In this document: in pieces, positions 1-5,721 of the stretch
How positions within the stretch are numbered: position 1 is the first letter of the stretch
How the letters are laid out: every line of letters starts with the position of its first letter
Source of the DNA: Pseudomonadota bacterium
Lineage (GTDB): Bacteria; Myxococcota_A; Polyangia; Polyangiales; Polyangiaceae
Length of the DNA: 6,687 nt
Direction: 5' to 3'
NCBI GenBank assembly: GCA_023402175.1
Contig: JAEXCN010000514.1
Location: 1 to 6,687 of the forward strand
Made by a program: the position numbers and the translations under genes
The notes under the pieces: model-generated
Database searches by the model: none
Told to the model about the DNA's origin: nothing
What the model saw: only the letters and a program-made list of their open reading frames with translations

Positions 1-3000
1 CGCCGATCGTCTTCCCCGCGGGTGGAGCTCCGCGGATCGGGACGCATGCGATCGACTGGATCATCAGCTGGTGAACGCTGACCGCTTGCGCGAGGCGCTC
101 GTCGTCGCGCGCGCTCGTCGCGATGACCGGCTCGCCGTCGTGGATCACGCGCTCGGCGACGCTCCGCGAGAAGTTCTGATGGGTCTCCTCGCCCTTGCTG
201 TCACGCGACGTGTGCGCGACGACGTCTCCGCGATCGTTGACGACGACGATGAGCCCGCGCTCGGCGCCGAGGAGGCCGACGGCGTGATCGGTGACTCGCT
301 GGAGAAGCCGGTCCAGGTCGTGCTCGCGGGCGAGGTCGCGCGTGATCTCGAAGATGCGCTGCAGCCGATCTTCGGCCGGCATCGCCGTCCCCATGCTCGT
401 GATCGACGCCGTTCTTCCGGCGAGCGCACCCGTGAACGTGGGCGTCCGCGGGTCGGCGAGCACGCCGCGCGCGATCGGACCGAGACCTGCGGACCATGAG
501 CCGACCGACGTTGCCGGTAGCGTCGCGGTGTGCGCCTGGCGAAGGGCACGCCTGCGGGGATCGTTCCAGAACACCTCACGGAGATCGCGCGGGAGCTTCG
601 CTGCGGTCTCCTCGAGCAACGCGAGCGCTGAATCGGTGTCTCGGCGCGCGAGCGCCCAGGCGCCCTGGCCCGCGGCAAGTCGCGCACGCGCGTCGAGCGC
701 ACGCCAGGCCCATTCGCGCTGTCCCGCGCTCATCGCACGCTGGTGCGCCTCGTCGAGAGCCTCGCGTGCGAGCGCCTCGTCACCGCGTGCGAGCGCGAGC
801 GAGCCGCGGACGATGCACGCGAGCGCCTCGTGCTCCTGGAAGCCTCCTTCGCCGAGCTTCGCAGCGAGCGAATCGAGCTCGCGCGAGAGCGCGGGGACAT
901 CGACCGTGCGCGCGGCGTCGCCCGCCGCCCCGAGCCGCGTGAGGATGCTCTCCAGGCGAGCTTCCGCCGCGTCGAGCGGACGCCCGACTGCGTCGTAGGC
1001 GTCGGAGCAGAGATCGTAGAGCTGCGCGGCACGATCGATGTCGCCCATGCGCGTCGCGAGCTCGGCCTGCAGCCCGAGCAGCTGTGCGCGTGCGTTCGGC
1101 GCGAGCTTGTCGCGCTCCTCGGCGAGCTTCTCGATCGACGCGGCGGCGCGCGCATATCGGCCGAGGTAGAGATCCACGTTCGCGAGGTTGAAGAGCGCTT
1201 GCTGGACGATGACGATCCCGCCGACGCGCCGCCCCATGTCGAGCGCGCCTTCGTAGTGGACGAGCGCCTGGGCGAGGTCGCCGTCGGCCTTCGCAAGTCC
1301 GGCGAGATTCAAGCGCGTCGTGGCGAGCGTCCATGCATCGCGCGCGCGCTCGGCCGATGCGAGTGCAGCTTCGTAGGCATCGCGAGCTTCTTTTCCGCGC
1401 CCTCCGCGCTGATGCGCGATCGCGAGGGAGACGAGCGCGACGGCCTCGATGCGTGCATCTTGCACATCTCGCGCGACCGCGACCGCCTCCTCGAGCGCCT
1501 TCTTTGCGTTCGGCTCGTCGCCACCGAAGGCGAGCGCCAGCCCGTGGACGGACAGCGCGTCCGCGGTGAGCGCGTCTCGCTCCGGTCCTCTCGCGGCGGT
1601 CTCCGTGAGCCGCGCGGCCGCCGCGGAATCACCCGCGCGCATGTGCGTCCGCGCGCGCGCGATCTGCCATGCCCTCGACGACGGGCTCTCCGGTGCGAGC
1701 TTCGCGACCTCGTCGAGAGCGCTCGCCGAGCCCGCGGCATCTCCGCGTGCGAGGAGGATCCTCGAAAGCGCGACGGCGAAGTCGACGCGCTCGTGATCGT
1801 TCGTCGCCGCGCCGAGGCCTTCCAGCGTCGAGGCGGCCGTGTCGAAGCGTCCCGTGTCGAGCGCCCTCGTGAGCTCGGCGAGCGCCTCTTCACGCGAGCG
1901 AGACACCGGAGGGATGCTGCGACTCGAGGAGGCGTCGAGCACCTCGTCGATCTCTTCCGTCGAGGTCACCGCCCGTCCCTCGAGCCGCTTGACGAACGAG
2001 CGCAGCAGCCCTGGTCGCCGTCCGGTGCGATCGAGCAAGTGCTTCGTGAGGCGATCGGGGAGGGAAGGGATGGCCCGCTTGACGAGGTCGGCGGCGCTCT
2101 TGTCGTCGAGCGGCGGGACCACGAACGTCCGCACCCCGCGCGGTGCGAGCGCCGCCACGGCGTCTTCGTCACCGACCGCGACGATGCGTGCGCCTTCCTC
2201 GGTAGCGCGTCGGATCCGCGTGCGCGAGGGATCGTCGAGATTTGCGAGATCGTCGATGACGATCACGAGCCCGGACGGCGTGGTGCTGGCGCTCCAGCCT
2301 TCGAGCTCGAGATCGACGACCTCGCGAGCGCTGACCATCGCGTCGCGTGATGGCTCGATGCTGGCGACCGGTGCTCCGCTCACGCCGAGCGACCACGTGA
2401 GCCGGTTCGCTAGCGTGCTCCGTCCGGACCGCCGCGGTCCGACGATCGCGAGCCCCTGGCCGGGACCGAGGCGCGAGACGTCGGCGGCGAGCGCCTGAGC
2501 GGCGGCGTCGGCGCCGAGGACGGGCCATGCGGAGGTCCCCTCGAGCGCGCGCGTCTCGATCTTCGCCGCGCTCTTCAACGCGCTACCCAGCTCGTCGACG
2601 CTCGGAAAGCGCGCCTCCGGCTTCTCTTCGGTCGCACGCGCTGCGATGCGCGTGAGCGCGCCGAACGTCTCCTTGTCGAGATCAGCTCGCCGGCGCTTCA
2701 GCGCGTCTTTCAGCGTCGCGCCGAGCGCGTAGACCTCGGCGCGCACGGTCAGAGGCTCCCCGAGCAGCAGCTCGGGAGCCGCATATTTCGGCGTGAGGCC
2801 GCGTGCGCGCGCGCCGCCTTCGCGCCACGGCGTCGCGAGCCCGAGGTCGACGAGCGTGCCGGTGCCGTCCTTCCCGACGATGACGTTGGCCGGCTTGATG
2901 TCGCCGTGGAGGAGGCCCGCACGGTGCAGCACCGTGAGCTGATCGGCGGCGCTCCCCAGCGGAAGAAGCCACTCACGTGCCGCGCCGTCGCCGGAACCGG

Positions 3001-3355
3001 ATGCGTCCGCGATCACCTCTTCGAGGCTTTGCCCGTCGACGAGCTCGCGGACGAGGAAGCGGCGCGCGCTGCCGGGGAGTCGCCCGAACGCGAGCACCTG
3101 CGGGACGCCGAGACCTTCGAGGCCGCTCAGGGTCACAGCCTCGCGGACGAGGGCCATCACCTCCGCCTCGCCGGCGTCCTCGGCGAGGACCTTCAATGCG
3201 AGATCGCGGCGCGTGACCCGATCGCGAACGGCCCAAACCTCGCCGCCACCACCTTTGCCGAGGAGTGCCATCGGCTCGTAACGAGCCGGCATCCTGAACG
3301 TGGGCGGAGCGGAGCTCGACGTCGGAACGCTGGATGCGCTCACGGTTTTCATCAT
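1..3355 (-). CDS. Ser/Thr kinase-ATPase-TPR-GAF regulator (3' end outside window)
   Basis: Open frame of 1118 codons without a stop, cut by the window edge. Residues 26-265 form a Hanks-type kinase: glycine loop GKGGGGEV (33-40), ATP lysine K55 (ALK), catalytic loop HGDIKPAN (150-157; D152, K154 and N157 present, Arg of HRD replaced by Gly), metal site DLG (170-172) and APE (193-195). Residues 280-460 form a P-loop ATPase: GPRRSGRST (306-314), with the Walker A lysine replaced by R312, Walker B VIVIDD (364-369), and an arm segment TGRRPGLLRSF typical of AAA_16/NB-ARC-like modules. Residues 485-925 are Ala/Leu-rich helical hairpins resembling TPRs (about 640-790 clearest). Residues 995-1118 are a GAF domain with the signature SVHQLMIQSIACVPIRG. 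In myxobacteria this GAF usually precedes a sigma-54 AAA+ domain and Fis HTH, so a cytoplasmic sensor-regulator is inferred. Start: tandem ATGs at 3355 and 3352, with no clear ribosome site; ATG 3292 is an alternative just before the kinase fold. Confidence 0.9.
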   Translation of the reverse strand, partial: MMKTVSASSVPTSSSAPPTFRMPARYEPMALLGKGGGGEVWAVRDRVTRRDLALKVLAEDAGEAEVMALVREAVTLSGLEGLGVPQVLAFGRLPGSARRFLVRELVDGQSLEEVIADASGSGDGAAREWLLPLGSAADQLTVLHRAGLLHGDIKPANVIVGKDGTGTLVDLGLATPWREGGARARGLTPKYAAPELLLGEPLTVRAEVYALGATLKDALKRRRADLDKETFGALTRIAARATEEKPEARFPSVDELGSALKSAAKIETRALEGTSAWPVLGADAAAQALAADVSRLGPGQGLAIVGPRRSGRSTLANRLTWSLGVSGAPVASIEPSRDAMVSAREVVDLELEGWSASTTPSGLVIVIDDLANLDDPSRTRIRRATEEGARIVAVGDEDAVAALAPRGVRTFVVPPLDDKSAADLVKRAIPSLPDRLTKHLLDRTGRRPGLLRSFVKRLEGRAVTSTEEIDEVLDASSSRSIPPVSRSREEALAELTRALDTGRFDTAASTLEGLGAATNDHERVDFAVALSRILLARGDAAGSASALDEVAKLAPESPSSRAWQIARARTHMRAGDSAAAARLTETAARGPERDALTADALSVHGLALAFGGDEPNAKKALEEAVAVARDVQDARIEAVALVSLAIAHQRGGRGKEARDAYEAALASAERARDAWTLATTRLNLAGLAKADGDLAQALVHYEGALDMGRRVGGIVIVQQALFNLANVDLYLGRYARAAASIEKLAEERDKLAPNARAQLLGLQAELATRMGDIDRAAQLYDLCSDAYDAVGRPLDAAEARLESILTRLGAAGDAARTVDVPALSRELDSLAAKLGEGGFQEHEALACIVRGSLALARGDEALAREALDEAHQRAMSAGQREWAWRALDARARLAAGQGAWALARRDTDSALALLEETAAKLPRDLREVFWNDPRRRALRQAHTATLPATSVGSWSAGLGPIARGVLADPRTPTFTGALAGRTASITSMGTAMPAEDRLQRIFEITRDLAREHDLDRLLQRVTDHAVGLLGAERGLIVVVNDRGDVVAHTSRDSKGEETHQNFSRSVAERVIHDGEPVIATSARDDERLAQAVSVHQLMIQSIACVPIRGAPPAGKTIG

Positions 3356-3362
3356 AACCGTG
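3341..3362. repeat. 7-bp perfect inverted repeat bracketing the kinase start codons
   Basis: CACGGTT (3341-3347) is matched by AACCGTG (3356-3362) with an 8-base centre that contains both tandem start codons of the minus-strand kinase gene. In a transcript that begins upstream, the start codons would sit in the loop of a small hairpin. As DNA it could be an operator, and it touches the -12 element of the candidate sigma-54 promoter. Function is not known. Confidence 0.5.
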
Positions 3363-3376
3363 CCACGGCTGTGCCA
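3362..3376 (-). promoter_or_regulatory. Candidate sigma-54 (-24/-12) promoter of the kinase gene
   Basis: Read on the minus strand the site is TGGCACAGCCGTGGC. It has the full -24 hexamer TGGCAC, five spacer bases, then TGGC where the consensus is TTGC. The diagnostic GG and GC pairs are separated by 10 bases as required, with one mismatch in the core. Counting from the -12 C at 3362, transcription would begin near 3350, inside the tandem ATG codons. If the promoter is real, translation probably starts downstream (GTG 3343 or ATG 3292) or the message is leaderless. Two further TGGCAC copies nearby lack a correctly spaced GC. Confidence 0.4.
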
Positions 3377-3405
3377 GGGCCTTTTTGTGCCATGCACCGC
3401 CCGTG

Positions 3406-3417
3406 CGGCACGTGCCG
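3406..3417. repeat. 12-bp perfect palindrome CGGCACGTGCCG
   Basis: The sequence equals its own reverse complement over 12 bases and contains the GTGC/GCAC element that recurs through this intergenic gap. Length and symmetry fit a dimeric regulator site. It lies 30 bases upstream of the -24 element of the candidate sigma-54 promoter, closer than most enhancer sites. Chance in GC-rich DNA is not excluded. Confidence 0.35.
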
Positions 3418-3430
3418 ATGCCGACCTGAG

Positions 3431-3448
3431 CCGCGCGTCACACGCGGG
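3431..3448. other. Bulged stem-loop just after the barrel gene stop
   Basis: CGCGT (3434-3438) pairs with ACGCG (3442-3446) around a 3-base loop. Past a single bulged G, two more C-G pairs extend the stem. It lies 5 bases beyond the TGA of the outer-membrane gene, where a terminator would be expected, but no T-run follows on the minus strand. It may be an mRNA-stabilising 3' hairpin or a factor-assisted stop. Confidence 0.25.
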
Positions 3449-3453
3449 GTGCG

Positions 3454-4422
3454 TCAGTCACGCTTCTTCTCGAGCCCGTACTGGGCGTTGATGCCGAACC
3501 AGAAGCCGGTGAGCGCGAAGCCGAGCCCGATGCGGGCGACGAGCTGCTTCATCGGCTTGATGCGGAGGCCGATCTGCGGAACCGAGATCCACGGGAAGAG
3601 CGCCGGCTTCGATCCGCCGTTGAACCAGCTCGGCTCCTTGTAGCCGTTCACCTTGTTCACTTCCGAGTTCTGGTGATCGGCCGGATGGCAGCCGGTGCCG
3701 GGCGCGGTCGCGACCGTGTTGCAGCGGCTGTAGCGTCGGCCGGTGCTGGCCGCGAGCTCGCCGTTCGGATCTTCGTGCACCCAGCTGTTCTCGAGATCGC
3801 CGAACACCGCGCCGAGGCCGAAGCCCGCGCCGTATTCGAACTCGGCGTCCTTCGAGAGCTTCGTCGACCAGAGGAGATCGACCTGCGCGTACACGATCTT
3901 CATCCCGCTGTTCACGAGCGAGTAATTGCCCGGGATGTTGGGCGTGTTCTTCTGCTTGAACAGAATGTCGCCGGTTCCGAGCTCGTGGTACGAGAGCGCC
4001 GGGATGAGCGAAAAGCCGTCCTTACGGATGTCGAACTCGGCTCCGATCATGTTCGTGTAGATGGTCTTCCCCTCATCCACGAACATGTTGAGCATGAAGC
4101 CCGGGACGATGTTTCCGCGGTAGCGCAGGCCGACGAAGAAGTAGGTCCGGCCTGGGAGCTCCTCGACGTCGTAGATGTCCCACTCTTCTTTCGGCGGCTC
4201 GACCGCGGAGGCATCTTTCGGCGACTCGACCGCAGAGGAATCTTTCTTCGGCTCGCTCTCCTCCGACGCGGCGGGCTTCGCCTCGGTGTCCGCCTTCTTC
4301 TCGGCGGTTTCGGCGGCCTCGGTCTTCTTCGTGTCGCCCTTCTTCTGGGCGAGCGCCGAGCTCGGAAGAGCGAGCATGGCCGTCACGAAAGTTAGAGCAT
4401 TGATCAGCGTCGTCGATCGCAT
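3454..4422 (-). CDS. Secreted outer-membrane beta-barrel-like protein, family unknown
   Basis: A 322-residue protein with a clear Sec signal peptide: basic start MRSTT, a hydrophobic core, and a signal peptidase I site SALA|Q after residue 25. Residues 27-80 are a disordered Lys/Glu/Ala/Ser linker that includes two 9-residue repeats (61-78). From residue 92 onward, alternating aromatic and polar segments such as RTYFFVGLRYRG, FEYGAGFGLGAVFG and the C-terminal GFALTGFWFGINAQYGL look like amphipathic beta-strands of an outer-membrane barrel. Two cysteines (C234, C245) lie in a long loop-like stretch (about 212-272) and could form a disulfide outside the cytoplasm. I do not recognise a named family. 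Start ATG 4422 is chosen because the signal peptide begins there and GAGG lies 8 bases upstream. The frame stays open upstream, but that part is only the antisense of the hydrolase gene. A porin, adhesin or assembly role cannot be distinguished. Confidence 0.85.
   Translation of the reverse strand: MRSTTLINALTFVTAMLALPSSALAQKKGDTKKTEAAETAEKKADTEAKPAASEESEPKKDSSAVESPKDASAVEPPKEEWDIYDVEELPGRTYFFVGLRYRGNIVPGFMLNMFVDEGKTIYTNMIGAEFDIRKDGFSLIPALSYHELGTGDILFKQKNTPNIPGNYSLVNSGMKIVYAQVDLLWSTKLSKDAEFEYGAGFGLGAVFGDLENSWVHEDPNGELAASTGRRYSRCNTVATAPGTGCHPADHQNSEVNKVNGYKEPSWFNGGSKPALFPWISVPQIGLRIKPMKQLVARIGLGFALTGFWFGINAQYGLEKKRD
4187..4240. repeat. Two-copy 27-bp tandem repeat in the barrel gene linker
   Basis: The units 4187-4213 and 4214-4240 are near-identical and in frame, encoding DASAVEPPK and DSSAVESPK on the minus strand. 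A partial third copy begins at 4241. The repeat length is a multiple of three, so gain or loss of a unit changes only the length of the periplasmic or surface linker. Confidence 0.7.
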
Positions 4423-4430
4423 TGCGAGTG

Positions 4431-4434
4431 CCTC
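4431..4434 (-). promoter_or_regulatory. Ribosome binding site of the barrel gene
   Basis: GAGG on the minus strand, 8 bases before ATG 4422. It decides the start of the barrel gene, since the upstream in-frame continuation has no such site directly before a start codon that would give a signal peptide. Confidence 0.6.
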
Positions 4435-4446
4435 GCAGGAAGGAAG

Positions 4447-4482
4447 GCTCGTCAGCCCGAGCGCGGGGCGCAGTTTGCCCCG
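4447..4482 (-). other. Two consecutive stem-loops in the barrel gene leader
   Basis: The first stem is CGGGGC (4464-4469) paired with GCCCCG (4477-4482) around a 7-base loop. The second is GCTCG (4447-4451) paired with CGAGC (4458-4462) around a 6-base loop. They stand one base apart, 25-60 bases upstream of the start codon on the minus strand. They could stabilise the message or be a regulatory leader. No T-run follows, so transcription attenuation is not supported. Confidence 0.4.
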
Positions 4483-4569
4483 TAAGCTCGGCCAGATGCT
4501 ACACTGAGTGCGAGATTCCAGAATAAATTGGGGGTGCGCTACATACCGGGGCGCAGATCCTCGATCTCG

Positions 4570-4588
4570 GTCGGGGGACACCCCCGAC
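4570..4588. repeat. Perfect 8-bp G/C-run hairpin
   Basis: GTCGGGGG (4570-4577) and CCCCCGAC (4581-4588) are perfect reverse complements separated by ACA, and another ACCCCCG follows directly. It lies between divergent promoters, so it is not positioned as a terminator of either neighbour. It resembles small repeated palindromic elements found scattered between genes in GC-rich genomes. That is inference from form alone. Confidence 0.6.
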
Positions 4589-4728
4589 ACCCCCGCAAAT
4601 CTCCTCAGCCTCGCTACGCTCGACTTCGTCGATCGACCACCCGGAGCTCTCCCTTCCCATCTCGATTGATTCTCTACGGACGCACCCTCGAACAGACGAT
4701 CGACCGACACGAGCGTGCGACGTTCGTG

Positions 4729-4734
4729 AAGGAG
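4729..4734 (+). promoter_or_regulatory. Shine-Dalgarno site AAGGAG of the hydrolase gene
   Basis: AAGGAG ends 6 bases before GTG 4741, the ideal spacing. It is the reason for choosing this start over GTG 4726, TTG 4666 or TTG 4528, none of which has an obvious site. Confidence 0.5.
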
Positions 4735-4740
4735 CTCGTC

Positions 4741-5688
4741 GTGAGTGGAGGCCGCGTTCCGCTGGCGATGGTGCGGAAGCGGCTCGTCTCGAACGGCGGC
4801 GGTACGCGTGCCCCGGTCCTGCTCGTCCACGGCTTCGGCCAGAACCGCTACGCCTGGCATCTCCCGGCGCGCAGCTTCGCCAACCATCTCGCCAGCGCCG
4901 GCTTCGACGTCTTCAATCTCGACCTGCGCGGACATGGTCGCTCGCGGCACTTCGGCGCGCGGACGCCGCGCAGCGTCGACGAATACGTGAGCGAGGACCT
5001 GCCGATCGCAATCGAAGAGGTGCTCTCGCATACCGGCAACCGCGCGCCGTACCTCGTCGGGCATTCGCTCGGCGGCCTCGTCAGCTACGCCGCGGCGCCC
5101 AAGCTCGCCGGTGCGGTCGCAGGCATCGCGTCGATCGGCAGCCCCTACCACTTCACCCGCGGCTCGTTCTCTCTGCAGGCCATCTCGCTGTTCTTCGACG
5201 CCATGCGTCGCGTCGGAGTCCCCCACGTCGGGCTGCCCGTGCCGCTCTATCCGATCGGCGCGTTCATGCGCACGATCCGGCGCGTCGCGGACAGCCCGTT
5301 CTATCCGATCCCGCTCCGCGGCTGGCATGCCGGCGCCCTCGAGCCGCACGTGCTCGATCAGCACCTCCGGCTCGCGTTCGATCGCGCCGGCATCCAGGAG
5401 CTGCGGAACATGTTCGACTGGGCCGCGCAGAAGCGTTTCGGCGGCCCGACGCAGGACTACGTCGAGCGTTTCGAGTCGATGGACCTCCCGCTGCTCGTCC
5501 TCGCGGGCATGAACGACGACCTCGCTCCGCCCGCGAGCGTCCGTCCCGCGTTCGAGCGAAGTCGGTCGAAGGACAGGACGTACAAGACGGTGCCGCTCGG
5601 GCACATCGACATGCTCGTCGGTCGCGACGCGCCGCTATCGACGTGGCCGCTCGTCGCGAACTGGATCTTGAAACGGACGGCGGCCTGA
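4741..5688 (+). CDS. Alpha/beta-fold hydrolase (esterase/lipase-like)
   Basis: A 315-residue protein with the alpha/beta-hydrolase order of motifs. These are the oxyanion-hole strand VLLVHGFGQNRYAWH (26-40), the conserved DLRGHGRSR (61-69), the nucleophile elbow GHSLGG with S109, an acid after a late strand in LAGMNDD (D259 or D260), and the catalytic histidine in LGHIDML (H288). Residues of about 135-245 form an insertion (cap) rich in aromatic and Pro residues that should shape a substrate pocket, likely for a hydrophobic acyl or ester substrate. There is no signal peptide or membrane segment with this start, so the enzyme is probably cytoplasmic. The nucleophile is Ser, not the Cys of polyhydroxyalkanoate synthases. 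The exact substrate cannot be read from the sequence. The gene is divergent from the barrel gene and convergent with the small-protein/tetR pair. The start could be earlier (GTG 4726 or TTG 4666), since codon use just upstream still looks coding-like. Confidence 0.88.
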   Translation: MSGGRVPLAMVRKRLVSNGGGTRAPVLLVHGFGQNRYAWHLPARSFANHLASAGFDVFNLDLRGHGRSRHFGARTPRSVDEYVSEDLPIAIEEVLSHTGNRAPYLVGHSLGGLVSYAAAPKLAGAVAGIASIGSPYHFTRGSFSLQAISLFFDAMRRVGVPHVGLPVPLYPIGAFMRTIRRVADSPFYPIPLRGWHAGALEPHVLDQHLRLAFDRAGIQELRNMFDWAAQKRFGGPTQDYVERFESMDLPLLVLAGMNDDLAPPASVRPAFERSRSKDRTYKTVPLGHIDMLVGRDAPLSTWPLVANWILKRTAA

Positions 5689-5693
5689 GCGGC

Positions 5694-5719
5694 GTCGCGG
5701 CGCACCAGCCGTGCGCGAC
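5694..5719. terminator. Candidate shared terminator hairpin between convergent genes
   Basis: GTCGC and GCAC (5694-5698, 5702-5705) pair with GTGCGCGAC (5711-5719) around the loop CAGCC, with a 3-base bulge on one side: nine pairs in total. It fills most of the 33-bp gap between two converging genes, the usual place for a bidirectional terminator. No T-run follows directly on either strand (TTTTT comes only 11 bases later on the plus strand), so intrinsic termination would be weak. Confidence 0.4.
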
Positions 5720-5721
5720 CT

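Larger units (their letters stand above)
3356..3453. other. Motif-dense intergenic region between barrel gene and kinase gene
   Basis: This 98-bp gap holds three minus-strand TGGCAC motifs (3392-3387, 3376-3371, 3365-3360), a 12-bp perfect palindrome (3406-3417), and a bulged stem-loop right after the barrel gene's stop codon (3431-3448). A run of five A residues on the minus strand (3386-3382) lies between two TGGCAC copies. There is no stem followed directly by a T-run on the minus strand, so no canonical terminator is seen for the barrel gene. Read-through into the kinase gene remains possible. Confidence 0.5.
4423..4740. other. Divergent intergenic region between barrel and hydrolase genes
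   Basis: This stretch separates divergently transcribed genes and must hold both promoters. It contains two adjacent stem-loops in the barrel gene's leader (4447-4482), a locally AT-rich patch around 4515-4530, a strong hairpin at 4570-4588 and a 10-bp palindrome GTCGATCGAC at 4628-4637. No sigma-70-type -35/-10 pair is convincing in either direction. The plus-strand frame of the hydrolase stays open back to a TTG at 4528, but the early part (residues rich in Arg, Pro and Ser, crossing the hairpin) reads like non-coding DNA. Confidence 0.6.

Noticed and set aside
291..998. Plus-strand open frame of 235 codons near the left edge
   Set aside because: Arg/Ser/Ala-rich translation with no recognisable motif, fully antisense to the TPR-GAF part of the kinase gene.
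743..2350. Long plus-strand open frame (535 codons) opposite the kinase gene
   Set aside because: It is the antisense of the TPR/ATPase region. Its translation is Arg/Glu-rich low complexity with no domain, while the minus-strand frame shows ordered kinase, P-loop and GAF motifs. Long shadow frames are expected in GC-rich DNA.
3377..3392. Second sigma-54-like site (TGGCAC followed by AAAAAGGCC)
   Set aside because: The GG to GC distance is one base too short (9 instead of 10), and it lacks the TTGC element.
2906..3643. Plus-strand open frame of 245 codons across the intergenic gap
   Set aside because: It crosses two minus-strand genes and the promoter region between them, and shows no motif or ribosome site.
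3673..4395. Plus-strand open frame of 240 codons opposite the barrel gene
   Set aside because: It is antisense to a gene with signal peptide and beta-strands. Its Leu/Arg/Gly repeats arise from the Lys/Glu linker codons read backwards.
5059..5076. Possible polyhydroxyalkanoate synthase active site in the hydrolase
   Set aside because: Synthases have Cys as nucleophile. Here the elbow is GHSLGG with Ser, so a hydrolase is the better call.
4423..5604. Extended minus-strand start of the barrel gene giving a 716-residue protein
   Set aside because: The added 394 residues are the antisense of the hydrolase gene and the divergent intergenic DNA. The internal ATG 4422 begins a clean signal peptide with a ribosome site.
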